A stretch of DNA of 8,608 nucleotides from Burkholderiales bacterium (GCA_017880705.1 JADGRS010000119.1:1-8608); one strand, 5' to 3'; counted from the stretch's first letter, positions 1-7,201 are shown. Translations and numbers: made by a program. The notes: generated by a model not told the origin, from the letters alone.

Positions 1-570
1 CCCTTCACGCTCTTCTTCGTGCGCCACGGCATCACGGAGCCGAACTTTCGCGGCTTCCGCTGCGGCGGCGACAACGACATTCCGATGATGGACATCGGAT
101 GCGACCAGGCATACCTCCTCGCCAAGCAGATCGAGAAGATGAACCTGCGCATCGGCGTGATCGTCTCGGGCTCGCTGATTCGCACGCGCCAGACGGCCTC
201 GATCATCAGCGGCGTGCTCGGCACGGTTCCGGTGGAGATCGAGCCCCTGCTGAACGAGCGCAAGCTCGGTCAATGGAACAACAAGCCCATCGCCGACACC
301 GAGGACATGCTTAGGCGCGGAGTGACGCCTCCCGGAGGCGAGTCCGACGAGCAGTTCGAGTCGCGGATCGCCCTCGCGTTCGAGCACCTGCGCCCCACCC
401 TCGAGCGCCGGCCGCTGCTGGTAAGCAGCAAGGGCGTGGGACGCGTGCTGAACAACCTCATGGGCGGCACCGAGCGCATGAGCGTGGGCAACGGCGAGAT
501 CGTGGAATTCTCGGTGGCTCCCCACGCCGGGCAACCTTCACTGCGCGTGACGCGCCCCCACCAGGCCTGA
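1..570 (+). CDS. Histidine phosphatase (phosphoglycerate mutase-like) family protein, 5' end missing
   Basis: The reading frame is open to the left edge. Residues PFTLFF precede the first Val-Arg-His-Gly, so the GTG at 19 is an internal Val and the true start lies a few codons outside the window. The branch-1 histidine phosphatase fold is supported by the N-terminal RHGIT motif (phosphate-accepting His at 25-27), SLIRTRQTASI, the acidic NERKLGQW segment, and PGGESDEQFESR. Counting from the GTG at 19, the usual second catalytic His (family pattern SHKGV or SHGG) is replaced: the sequence reads VSSKGVGR, with Ser137 at 427-429 in the His position. The protein may therefore be a weak or altered phosphatase, or a non-catalytic relative. 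The substrate cannot be predicted; relatives act on phosphoglycerate, alpha-ribazole phosphate, sugar phosphates or phosphoproteins. Its stop overlaps the next start by one base (TGATG), so the two genes are probably translationally coupled. Confidence 0.88.
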   Translation, partial: PFTLFFVRHGITEPNFRGFRCGGDNDIPMMDIGCDQAYLLAKQIEKMNLRIGVIVSGSLIRTRQTASIISGVLGTVPVEIEPLLNERKLGQWNNKPIADTEDMLRRGVTPPGGESDEQFESRIALAFEHLRPTLERRPLLVSSKGVGRVLNNLMGGTERMSVGNGEIVEFSVAPHAGQPSLRVTRPHQA

Positions 571-1703
571 TGGCCGCGCGCCCTCCCCGCACGCCCCCCG
601 AGGTGCGCCGCAAGCGGCACGACCCCGACTGGGAGCCCTCGATCCCGGGCAAGCGCCGCGTGCTCAAGACGTGGGACGAATACATGTCGATGGCCAAGCG
701 CATCATCGAGCGCTTCGACCACCAGTTCGACCTGCGGCACTTCGACTATCACCACCCGGTGCGCCTGCAGAAGTGCCTGCCGCGCTTCCGCAAGCCCTAT
801 CCCGTCAAGGTCGCGTACACGGACTGGGGCGATCCCGCGAACCCGATCGTGGTGTGCGTGGGCGGGGTCGCGAACACCGCGATGCGCTTCAACTATCTCG
901 CCTCCGATCTGGAGAGCCACTTCCGCGTGGTGTGCATGGACTGGGTGGGCCGCGGACGCTCCGGGTGGATGGCCGACGAGCGCGACTACTCGCTCGCCAC
1001 GTACACGGAGCAGCTGCGCCAGCTGATCGACCACCTGGGCGGCGGCCCGGTGATCGTGCTCGGCTCCTCGATGGGCGGCAGCGCCGCGATCGACCTCGTC
1101 GCGCACCATCCGAGCCTCGTGAGCCGGCTCATCCTGAACGACATCGGCCCCTTCATTCCCAAGGCGCGGCGCAAGCGCCGCTCGGCGACCCTCGCGCGCC
1201 ACTATGTCTTCCGCGATCCGGGCGACCTGCTGCGCAAGATCGGCGCCTCGCAGAAGAACGATGGTCCGGTGAGCGACGACGTGCGCTTCAACGTGACCTT
1301 CCACCAGACCCGGTGGTCCGACGAGGAAGGCGGGCGGGTCTATCGCCACGACGTGCGCGCGCTCCAGGCATTCCGCGCCGACGCGCAGGAAAGCCTCGAC
1401 CAGTGGCGCCAGTGGAAGAAGATCCACTGCCCCGTGCTGCTCATCCACGGAATGATGTCCGACGCCCTGCTGCCGCCGACCATCAAGCGCATGAAGGCGA
1501 AGCACGATGTCGCGGTGATGCACGTTCCGAACACGGGGCACACGCCCGTGCTCTCGGACCGAAACCAGAACTGGTTCATCCACGAATGGCTGATGGGTCA
1601 CACGGCGTCGCGCGAGTGGACCGTCCTGCACGCCAAGACGCGAGCGGAGCCCGCGGCGAAAGCCAAGTCGCCCGTGCGGCTGGTGGCGTCGCGCGGCGCC
1701 TGA
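570..1703 (+). CDS. Alpha/beta hydrolase fold protein, 377 aa
   Basis: Predicted soluble serine hydrolase; no signal peptide or membrane segment is seen. The catalytic triad is recognisable: the nucleophile elbow GSSMGG (165-170, Ser167), the acid Asp298 in LLIHGMMSDALLPP, and the base His324 in NTGHTPVL. The core also shows the family-typical stretch DWVGRGRSGW (124-133) followed by Y140 and a helix before the elbow. The loop after strand 3 reads VGGVANTAMRF rather than the common HG oxyanion motif. About 80 basic residues precede the hydrolase core and 30 or so Ala/Lys/Arg-rich residues follow it; both look like extensions. The ATG at 570 overlaps the upstream TGA by one base, supporting this start and co-expression with the phosphatase-like gene. 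Esterase, lipase, or C-C bond hydrolase activity are all possible. The substrate is unknown. Confidence 0.88.
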   Translation: MAARPPRTPPEVRRKRHDPDWEPSIPGKRRVLKTWDEYMSMAKRIIERFDHQFDLRHFDYHHPVRLQKCLPRFRKPYPVKVAYTDWGDPANPIVVCVGGVANTAMRFNYLASDLESHFRVVCMDWVGRGRSGWMADERDYSLATYTEQLRQLIDHLGGGPVIVLGSSMGGSAAIDLVAHHPSLVSRLILNDIGPFIPKARRKRRSATLARHYVFRDPGDLLRKIGASQKNDGPVSDDVRFNVTFHQTRWSDEEGGRVYRHDVRALQAFRADAQESLDQWRQWKKIHCPVLLIHGMMSDALLPPTIKRMKAKHDVAVMHVPNTGHTPVLSDRNQNWFIHEWLMGHTASREWTVLHAKTRAEPAAKAKSPVRLVASRGA

Positions 1704-1712
1704 TCGGCTGCC

Positions 1713-1731
1713 GGCCGGCGAAGCGCCGGTC
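1713..1731. terminator. Candidate hairpin between convergent genes
   Basis: CCGGCG (1715-1720), loop AAG, CGCCGG (1724-1729) form a perfect 6-bp stem, extendable by a G-T wobble and one more G-C pair. It sits in the 26-nt gap between the hydrolase stop and the kinase stop, where both transcripts end. There is no T-run on either side, so it is at best a weak intrinsic or Rho-assisted terminator. Confidence 0.35.
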
Positions 1732-4138
1732 AACGGCGCTCGTCCGCGTTCCCCGCCGTCGTCTTTCTCCCGCGCTCGCGCTCGCGCTCGCGCAGCACGT
1801 CGATCATCACGTTGAAGGTGCGCGCGAGCTTGCCGACCTCGTCGTTGGAGCGCACCGCGATGTTCGCGTTGGCGTAGTCGCCGCTCTTGAGCGAGTGCGC
1901 CGCCGCGGTGAGGGTCTCGATGGGCCGCACGATCGAGCGCGCGAAGATGACCGCGAGCGCGACGAAGATGACGCCGGCGAGCAGCACGCTCGCGATCACC
2001 TTCTCGAAGAGCCTGTCGAGGGGCGCGGCGAAATAGTCGCGCGACTCCGACACGCCCACGACCCAGTCGATGCCGGGCACTGGCGAGAAGCCGGCGATCT
2101 CGTCGCGCCCCGTGATAGTCGACTTGAACACGACGTTGCCGCGCTCCTTCGACCCCACCATCACTTTCGCGAGCTCGGGCTGGTTGATCGACTCGACGGT
2201 CGGCCGGCGGAAGCGCTGGTCGGCGATTATCTCGGCCAGCACGTCCTTGCCCAGCGGCATGAGGCTGCCGTACATGAGCTTCTCGTCGGGATGCCACACG
2301 ATGACCCCGTTGCCGTCGACGAGGAAGGGGATGCGCTCGTTGTCGATCCGCGCGCTCGACAGGATGCGCGCGATGGGCTCGGCCCTGATGCGCATCACCA
2401 CCGCGCCGAGCACCTTCTTGCCGTCGGGGCCGAACACCGGGCGCGAATAGAAGACGCCCGCGGCACCGGCGACGGAGCCCACAACGATGCCGCTCATGAA
2501 GGCATGGCCCTCGATCGCCTGCTTGAAGTAGTCGCGGAACCTGAAGTTCTTTCCCATCACCTGCGGGTCGGTCGCGACGATCGCGTTGCCCGCGGCGTCC
2601 ATGACCATCGCGAACTGGATGTCGGAGTTCGCCCGGGTGAGGCCCTCGAGCTTCTCGAGCGTCGCCTTGGTGCCGGCGCGCGTGGGGGCCTCGAGAAACG
2701 AGACGAAGTGGTCGTCGCTGCCGACGTAGTTGGCGAGCGTCTGCGTGTCGATGATGAGCTGCGAGACGCGCCCCGCGGTGCTCAACGCGAGCTGCTCGAG
2801 GTTGCGAAGCTCCACGGCGGCGAGATGGCTCTCGGTGGAGCCGAGGTTGTAGTACGCGGTGATCAGCATCGGCCCGAGCGCGGTCGCCACCATGGCGAGC
2901 GTCATCTTGACCGCCATCGGCCACGAGTTGGGCCGCCACATCACGCGGCCGAAGCGATGCAGCCTTCGCCTGAGCAGGCGCGGCGAGCGGACCGACACCG
3001 CCCAGGTCTCGGTCGAGTCGGCGATCGCGGCCTCCTCGTCGCCCTTGCGCAGCGCCTCCTGCAGGCCGAGCGCTCCCGCGTGCGACGCGAAGAGCGCCGA
3101 GCGAAGCGCCGCCACGTTCTGCGGCCGCTCGTCGGGATGGCGCTTGAGCATCCAGTCGATCGTGCGCAGGAACTCCGCGCTGTAACGCCCCTTGCCGAGC
3201 GCCTCCGCGCTGGGAAGGGGATCGGGATCGGCGAGCCTCGAGGGCGCGTCGATGGGCTTCCTGCCGGTGATGAGCCAGAAAAGCGTGGCGCCGAGAGAGT
3301 AGATGTCGGTCCAGGGTCCCTGCCGGCCGCCGCCGGCGTACTGCTCGATCGGCCCGTAGCCGGGCGTCACCACCATGCCGATCTCGGCCTTCTCGATCGC
3401 GGTCTGGCGCGCCGCGCCGAAGTCGAGCAGCACCAGGCTGCCGTCCTCGTCGCGCACGTAGATGTTGTCCGGCTTGATGTCGCGGTGCAGGTAGCCCGAG
3501 TCGTGCACGACCTCGAGGCCCTCGAGGAGCGGCGCGAGGAGCGACACCATCGTCGCCTCGGGAATGCGCTCGTGCTTCTTGCGGTAGGACTTGAGCGACT
3601 GGCCGCGCTCGTACTCGAGCACCATGTACGCGGTCTTGTTCGCCTCGAAGAAGCGCGCCACGCGCACGATGTTCGGATGGCGGAAAGTGGCGAGCGTGCG
3701 CGCTTCCACGAGGAAGCTGTCGAGCCCGCTCTGGTAGAACTCCTGGTCCGTGTCGTCGCGCGCCTGCACGCTGTTGTCGAGCGTGCGGTAGGCGAACTCC
3801 TCGGGGAGGTATTCCTTGATGACGACCTTGGCGGCGAGGTTCACGTCGGTCGCGGCGTACGCGATGCCGAATCCGCCCTGGCCGAGGATGCCGTCGATGC
3901 GGTACTCGAAGAGGCGAAAGCCCGCGGGCAGCGCCAGGCTCGCCGCCGCGGGGATGGGCGAGAGCACGCGCCGCGGGTCGTTGGGGGCGTTCGAGCGCGA
4001 AGGCAGGGCCGTCGGGTCCACGACGGTGCGGTCGGCGCCCTCGGCACGGGGGCCGAACACGGTGCGCGAGCGGTCGTCCAGCCCGAGGGCGTCGAGTTCG
4101 TCGTGCGGCCGTGCCCCGGGCTTCGGGATGTCGCTCAT
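1730..4138 (-). CDS. Transmembrane Ser/Thr protein kinase with C-terminal dCache sensor and HAMP, 802 aa
   Basis: Predicted inner-membrane receptor kinase. Residues 1-75 are Pro/Ala/Asp-rich and probably disordered. The kinase domain (about 78-350) has every key element: glycine loop GQGGFG (86-91), Lys108 in VVIKEYLPEEFA, helix-C Glu145, HRDIKPDN (218-225, Asp220), DFGAAR (Asp239), a PGYGPIEQY activation-segment end, and TDIYSLG (Asp278). It should therefore be active. A juxtamembrane segment is followed by TM1 (about 408-428), a roughly 280-residue extracytoplasmic region resembling dCache_1 (FRFRDYFKQAIEGHAFMSG; then FLVDGNGVIVWHPDEK), TM2 (about 713-734) and a canonical HAMP (about 735-786, with SNDEVGKLARTFNVM). 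The protein ends about 15 residues after the HAMP, with no output domain there. The ATG at 4138 is chosen because AAGGGGGAGG lies 7 nt upstream; the frame continues to 4240 but that extension has no such support. It is divergent from the sensor-MFS-SBP genes. Confidence 0.93.
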   Translation of the reverse strand: MSDIPKPGARPHDELDALGLDDRSRTVFGPRAEGADRTVVDPTALPSRSNAPNDPRRVLSPIPAAASLALPAGFRLFEYRIDGILGQGGFGIAYAATDVNLAAKVVIKEYLPEEFAYRTLDNSVQARDDTDQEFYQSGLDSFLVEARTLATFRHPNIVRVARFFEANKTAYMVLEYERGQSLKSYRKKHERIPEATMVSLLAPLLEGLEVVHDSGYLHRDIKPDNIYVRDEDGSLVLLDFGAARQTAIEKAEIGMVVTPGYGPIEQYAGGGRQGPWTDIYSLGATLFWLITGRKPIDAPSRLADPDPLPSAEALGKGRYSAEFLRTIDWMLKRHPDERPQNVAALRSALFASHAGALGLQEALRKGDEEAAIADSTETWAVSVRSPRLLRRRLHRFGRVMWRPNSWPMAVKMTLAMVATALGPMLITAYYNLGSTESHLAAVELRNLEQLALSTAGRVSQLIIDTQTLANYVGSDDHFVSFLEAPTRAGTKATLEKLEGLTRANSDIQFAMVMDAAGNAIVATDPQVMGKNFRFRDYFKQAIEGHAFMSGIVVGSVAGAAGVFYSRPVFGPDGKKVLGAVVMRIRAEPIARILSSARIDNERIPFLVDGNGVIVWHPDEKLMYGSLMPLGKDVLAEIIADQRFRRPTVESINQPELAKVMVGSKERGNVVFKSTITGRDEIAGFSPVPGIDWVVGVSESRDYFAAPLDRLFEKVIASVLLAGVIFVALAVIFARSIVRPIETLTAAAHSLKSGDYANANIAVRSNDEVGKLARTFNVMIDVLRERERERGRKTTAGNADERR
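1771..1793. repeat. Hexanucleotide tandem repeat (CGCGCT, nearly four units)
   Basis: CGCGCT is repeated just under four times without mismatch. In the kinase gene (minus strand) it encodes the alternating Arg-Glu run RERERER directly after the HAMP domain. Unit gain or loss would add or remove Arg-Glu pairs without shifting the frame. Confidence 0.75.
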
Positions 4139-4145
4139 GCTCACG

Positions 4146-4155
4146 CCTCCCCCTT
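4146..4155 (-). promoter_or_regulatory. Ribosome-binding site of the kinase gene
   Basis: On the minus strand this reads AAGGGGGAGG, 7 nt before the ATG at 4138. It is a strong Shine-Dalgarno sequence and decides the 802-residue start over the longer frame beginning at 4240. Confidence 0.8.
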
Positions 4156-4253
4156 GTCCGGGCTTCGCCCGCCGCGGAGCCGTAAAGCTATCACAAACGG
4201 GCAGTCCACAAGCCCCTGAAAAGCCCACGGCGACAAACACTTAGTGGAAATAC

Positions 4254-4282
4254 TTGAGGCTTTTGCAGAGGCCCCGTGATAC
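4254..4282 (+). promoter_or_regulatory. Weak candidate sigma70-type promoter for the sensor-MFS-SBP genes
   Basis: TTGAGG (4254-4259) is followed after 17 nt by TGATAC (4277-4282). The -35 match is fair and the -10 match is poor; TACCAT at 4280 is an alternative with worse spacing. It is proposed mainly because it lies in the A/T-richer part of the intergenic region, 38 nt before the gene start. Confidence 0.22.
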
Positions 4283-4299
4283 CATTTGAAGGGATATTC

Positions 4300-4307
4300 A
4301 GGGGGAG
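4300..4307 (+). promoter_or_regulatory. Ribosome-binding site of the 253-aa sensor gene
   Basis: AGGGGGAG lies 12 nt before the ATG at 4320. The sequence is strong and the spacing somewhat long. It supports starting at 4320, which also places the first TM helix immediately after a short basic N-terminus. Confidence 0.6.
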
Positions 4308-4319
4308 TGGGTCTCGGGG

Positions 4320-5081
4320 ATGGGGACGATACGCGTCCGGTTCATAATCGTCGCGCTGGTGGTGAGCTTCTTCGCCGTCGGCATGGCGGCGTTCCTCAAC
4401 TACTTCAAGTACAAGAGCACCATTTCGGGCATCGTGAAGTCGCGCGTGCTCGTGATCGGGCGCAACGTCGAGAACAGCGTGCAGGCATCGCTCTCCGTGG
4501 GCATGCAGTTCATGGAGCTCGGCACGATGAACGCGCTGCTGTCGCGCGAGAAGGCGAGCGATCGCCTCATTCACGGCATCGACGTGTTCGACCAGACGGG
4601 CCAGGTCCTCTACAGCACGGAACGCGCGCGCGTCGGCGAGAAAGTCTCCAACTCGTGGATCGAAGCGGCCGCGCGCTCGAAGACGACCGAGTGGGGAACC
4701 GAGGCGCCCGATGAATACGTCGCCGGCATCTCGCTGAAGAACAACTTCGACCTCACGGTCGGATATCTCGCATTGCGCTATTCCGCCGAGGAGGTCGACC
4801 GCGCGGCGAAGGTCGCGGGGCGCGAGATCCTGCTCGCGTCGATCTTCTCGTTCCTCGGCATCGCCCTCGTGGCTCCGCTCGCGTTGATCGTGGTGATCCG
4901 CCGCTTCGAGCGCGACCTTCGCGCGCTCGAGGCCGCCGCGAGCCACCTCGAGGACCGCAACGAACCCGCCGGGCCCACCGGCTCCGCGTTCGACACCGCG
5001 ATCGGCAACCTGCGCTCGTCCCTGCGCGAGGCGAACGTCGCGCTCGACGACCTGCGGGCCAAGCTGGACTCCGTGCCGTAG
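4320..5081 (+). CDS. Two-TM Cache-like sensor protein with degenerate HAMP-like tail and no output domain, 253 aa
   Basis: Predicted inner-membrane sensor. After a short basic N-terminus comes TM1 (about 8-28), an extracytoplasmic domain of about 140 residues (29-167), TM2 (about 168-193) and a 60-residue cytoplasmic tail. The extracytoplasmic part resembles a single-Cache/PAS-like fold, with an IDVFDQTGQVLYS strand-turn-strand at 87-99. The tail (RRFERDLRALEAAASHLED, then FDTAIGNLRSSLREANVAL) has the two-amphipathic-helix layout of a HAMP but lacks the DEIG motif, and it ends without kinase, cyclase or methyl-accepting output. The sensor half looks distantly paralogous to the N-terminus of the next gene: both share a G-(M/I)-x-F segment and a G-x-VL(Y/F) strand. 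It is the first of three closely packed genes, with only 8 nt to the next start. It may act as a partner of the sensor-MFS protein or of the kinase, which is inference. Confidence 0.75.
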   Translation: MGTIRVRFIIVALVVSFFAVGMAAFLNYFKYKSTISGIVKSRVLVIGRNVENSVQASLSVGMQFMELGTMNALLSREKASDRLIHGIDVFDQTGQVLYSTERARVGEKVSNSWIEAAARSKTTEWGTEAPDEYVAGISLKNNFDLTVGYLALRYSAEEVDRAAKVAGREILLASIFSFLGIALVAPLALIVVIRRFERDLRALEAAASHLEDRNEPAGPTGSAFDTAIGNLRSSLREANVALDDLRAKLDSVP

Positions 5082-5089
5082 CCGCGCCC

Positions 5090-7201
5090 ATGCTCGAGAA
5101 AAATTATCTCTGGCGCATCTACTGGCGACTCGCGGGAGTCATCATGGTGTGCGTCGTCATCGCGCTCGCCGTGGTGTCGTTCTTCTCGCACCGCGTGTTC
5201 GACCGCGAGCTCGTTCCGGAGACCGAGCAGAAGGCGGCGACCGTCGGAGCCTCGGTGCGCGCGTTGGTGCTGAAGGCGACGAGCTACGGCATCGACTTCT
5301 CGCAGCTCTACGGCGTCGAGCAGACGTTCGCCGAAGTGTTCGAGGAGAACCCGGAGTTCGCCTACATGGCGATCACCAACACCGAAGGCAACGTGCTCTT
5401 CGCGCGCGGCACCGAGCCCATCGGCGCGCGCAGCCACTTCCGCAACCCCGTGGTGCTGCAGATCGCGCACGAGACGACGGAGCTCTCGAAGGCCGCGCGC
5501 GTGGGCCAGCAATACATCGTGTCGATGCCGATCAACGACGACGGCAAGCCCCTGGGCGTGCTGCACGTGGGCATCGACGCCGCTTTCGTCGATCACGTGC
5601 TGCTCGAGGTCCTGCTCGACGTCGTCGTGGTGCTCGTGGTTTCCCTGTTCTTCACGCTCGAGCTTCTGAACTTCATGGCGGGCGCGCGCCTCGCCTCGGG
5701 CCTCGGGGAATTCGCGCGGCAGGTCGATCGCATGCGCTCGGGAGATTTCACCGCGACCGCGCGCATCCGCGCGAACGACGAGATCGGCCGGCTGCTGCGG
5801 CGCATCGATTCGGCGATCGACCACCTGAACGTGCGCTACGAGTTCCTGGTGGGCGAGCTGCAGGACAAGCTGCGCACGGCGACCGCGCAGCGGCGCGAGG
5901 CGTTGAAGCCCGCGCAGGACGCGCTCGAGGGGATCTCGAAGCGGCTGCGCTTCGGCTCCGCGCCCGAGGCGACCGACGGCGACGAGATGAACCTGAACCG
6001 CATCCGCGCGCCGCTCTTCGCGTTCATCCTCGCCGAGGAGCTCACGCGCTCGTTCCTGCCGAGCTACGTGAACCAGCTGATCGTGGCGATCCCGGGCATC
6101 TCCCCGCAAGTAGTGATCGGACTCCCGATCATGCTCTTCATGCTGATCGTGGCCCTCGGGCAGCCGTACCTCGGCAGCTGGAGCGAGCGCGTCGGCCGCA
6201 GGAAGGCGATGCTGGTGGGCGCGATCGTCGCGACCATCGGCTTCGCGGGCACCGCGCTTGCCTACAACCTCTACGACCTCATCCTGTGGCGCTCGCTCTG
6301 CGCGCTCGGCTACGCGATGGTGTTCGTCGCGGCCCAGGGCTACGTGCTGGACCGCACGGGCCATCAGAACCGGGCCCAGGGATTCGCGCTGTTCATCGGC
6401 GCCATCATGGTGGCGACGGTGTGCGGCCCCTCGATCGGCGGCATCCTCGCCGACAACATCGGCTATCGGCTGTCGTTCGGGGTGTCGGCGCTGATGTCGC
6501 TGTTTTCGATCCTCGCCATCATGCGACTTCCGACCACCGAAGTGGTGCTGCCCACGGGCAAGCCCACGCGCGGCCCGCGCATGCGCGAGATCATGGCCCT
6601 CATCGTGAACCGCCGCTTCATGACGCTCACGGGCCTCGCGGCGATGCCGGCGAAGGTCATCCTCACGGGCGTGTGCTTCTACCTCGTGCCCCTCTACATC
6701 GTGTCGATCGGCAACACGTCGGCCATGGCCGGACGCATGCTCATGGTCTACGCGGTGATGATGGTGCTCATCGTGCCGCTCTCGGCGAGCCTCTCGGACG
6801 CGACCATGCGCCGCGACCGCTACGTGTCGGTGGGGCTCATCATCTCGGGACTCTCGGGCCTGCTCCTCCTGCTCTCGGACAGCTTCCTCGTGCTCTTCGG
6901 CGTGGTGTTCCTGCTGGGCCTCGGGCAGGCGCTCTCGATCGCCGCGCAAAGCGCCCTCGTCGCCGAGCACTGCCAGGAGGAGATCCGCATCTACGGCAAC
7001 GACGCGGTGTACGGCGTCTACCGGCTCCTCGAGCGCCTCGGCAACGCGCTGGGGCCGCTCATCGCGAGCCTCCTCGTGATACTTTGGGGATACCAGGGCT
7101 CATTCGTGGCGCTCTCGGCGCTGGTGCTCTTCTGCGGAATCGCCTTCACCATCGCAACCCACGGCTCCGAATGGCAGCCGGCAGCCCCCGCCCACTCATG
7201 A
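5090..7201 (+). CDS. Cache-HAMP-MFS fusion: sensor-regulated major facilitator transporter, 703 aa
   Basis: A single uninterrupted frame joins a receptor-like N-terminus to a complete transporter. TM1 (about 14-34) is followed by an extracytoplasmic Cache-like domain (35-170, with YMAITNTEGNVLFARG and PLGVLHVGID), TM2 (about 171-195), a HAMP (about 197-248, with SGDF and ANDEIGRLLRRID), a coiled-coil/linker (about 250-300) and an MFS domain (about 305-690). The MFS part has about twelve hydrophobic segments and motif A as GSWSERVGRRKAML (362-375) in the TM2-TM3 loop. About 400 residues is the usual MFS length, so the sensor half is extra. The ATG at 5090 follows the previous stop by 8 nt with no clear ribosome-binding site, suggesting translational coupling. 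The frame ends in ATGA, shared with the solute-binding protein start. Substrate and direction of transport are unknown. The Cache domain probably senses a ligand and modulates transport through the HAMP, which is inference. Confidence 0.9.
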   Translation: MLEKNYLWRIYWRLAGVIMVCVVIALAVVSFFSHRVFDRELVPETEQKAATVGASVRALVLKATSYGIDFSQLYGVEQTFAEVFEENPEFAYMAITNTEGNVLFARGTEPIGARSHFRNPVVLQIAHETTELSKAARVGQQYIVSMPINDDGKPLGVLHVGIDAAFVDHVLLEVLLDVVVVLVVSLFFTLELLNFMAGARLASGLGEFARQVDRMRSGDFTATARIRANDEIGRLLRRIDSAIDHLNVRYEFLVGELQDKLRTATAQRREALKPAQDALEGISKRLRFGSAPEATDGDEMNLNRIRAPLFAFILAEELTRSFLPSYVNQLIVAIPGISPQVVIGLPIMLFMLIVALGQPYLGSWSERVGRRKAMLVGAIVATIGFAGTALAYNLYDLILWRSLCALGYAMVFVAAQGYVLDRTGHQNRAQGFALFIGAIMVATVCGPSIGGILADNIGYRLSFGVSALMSLFSILAIMRLPTTEVVLPTGKPTRGPRMREIMALIVNRRFMTLTGLAAMPAKVILTGVCFYLVPLYIVSIGNTSAMAGRMLMVYAVMMVLIVPLSASLSDATMRRDRYVSVGLIISGLSGLLLLLSDSFLVLFGVVFLLGLGQALSIAAQSALVAEHCQEEIRIYGNDAVYGVYRLLERLGNALGPLIASLLVILWGYQGSFVALSALVLFCGIAFTIATHGSEWQPAAPAHS

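Larger units (their letters stand above)
4139..4319. promoter_or_regulatory. Divergent intergenic region (181 nt) between kinase and sensor operon
   Basis: This is the only substantial non-coding stretch and must carry the start signals for both directions unless transcription enters from further away. The part at about 4220-4300 is clearly more A/T-rich than the surrounding genes, as expected for promoters. A small perfect hairpin (CGGGC-TTC-GCCCG, 4159-4171) falls in the kinase leader just upstream of its ribosome-binding site. No clear operator palindrome or riboswitch-like structure was recognised. Confidence 0.6.

Noticed and set aside
19..21. GTG as start of the phosphatase-like gene
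   Set aside because: It encodes the Val just before the catalytic RHG. The beta strand PFTLFF upstream is needed for the fold, so the start is outside the window.
270..2939. Minus-strand open frame of about 890 codons overlapping the phosphatase, hydrolase and kinase genes
   Set aside because: Low-complexity Arg/Ala/His-rich product with no domain signals. It is explained by GC-driven absence of stops opposite and beside real genes.
671..4219. Plus-strand open frame of about 1180 codons, running out of frame through the hydrolase gene and antisense across the whole kinase gene
   Set aside because: The translation is dominated by Arg/Ala/His/Asp-rich low complexity with no recognisable motif. 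In a GC-rich genome stop codons are rare in shadow frames, and the overlapping genes have clear domain motifs.
4139..4240. Longer kinase start adding 34 residues
   Set aside because: There is a strong Shine-Dalgarno 7 nt before the ATG at 4138, and the extension crosses the A/T-richer intergenic region with a composition unlike the gene.
5987..5989. ATG after the HAMP linker as a separate start for the MFS part
   Set aside because: The frame is continuous with the sensor and HAMP, with no stop and only a weak purine stretch upstream. An internal start producing a free MFS form cannot be excluded, but nothing requires it.
4778..6970. Minus-strand open frame of about 730 codons opposite the sensor and MFS genes
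   Set aside because: His/Arg/Glu/Asp-rich shadow translation, while the plus strand gives coherent TM, HAMP and MFS motifs.
5149..7197. In-frame upstream extension of the solute-binding protein frame
   Set aside because: The extension is an Arg/Ala/His-rich shadow of the MFS gene. The ATG at 7198 gives an immediate signal peptide and an ATGA coupling junction.
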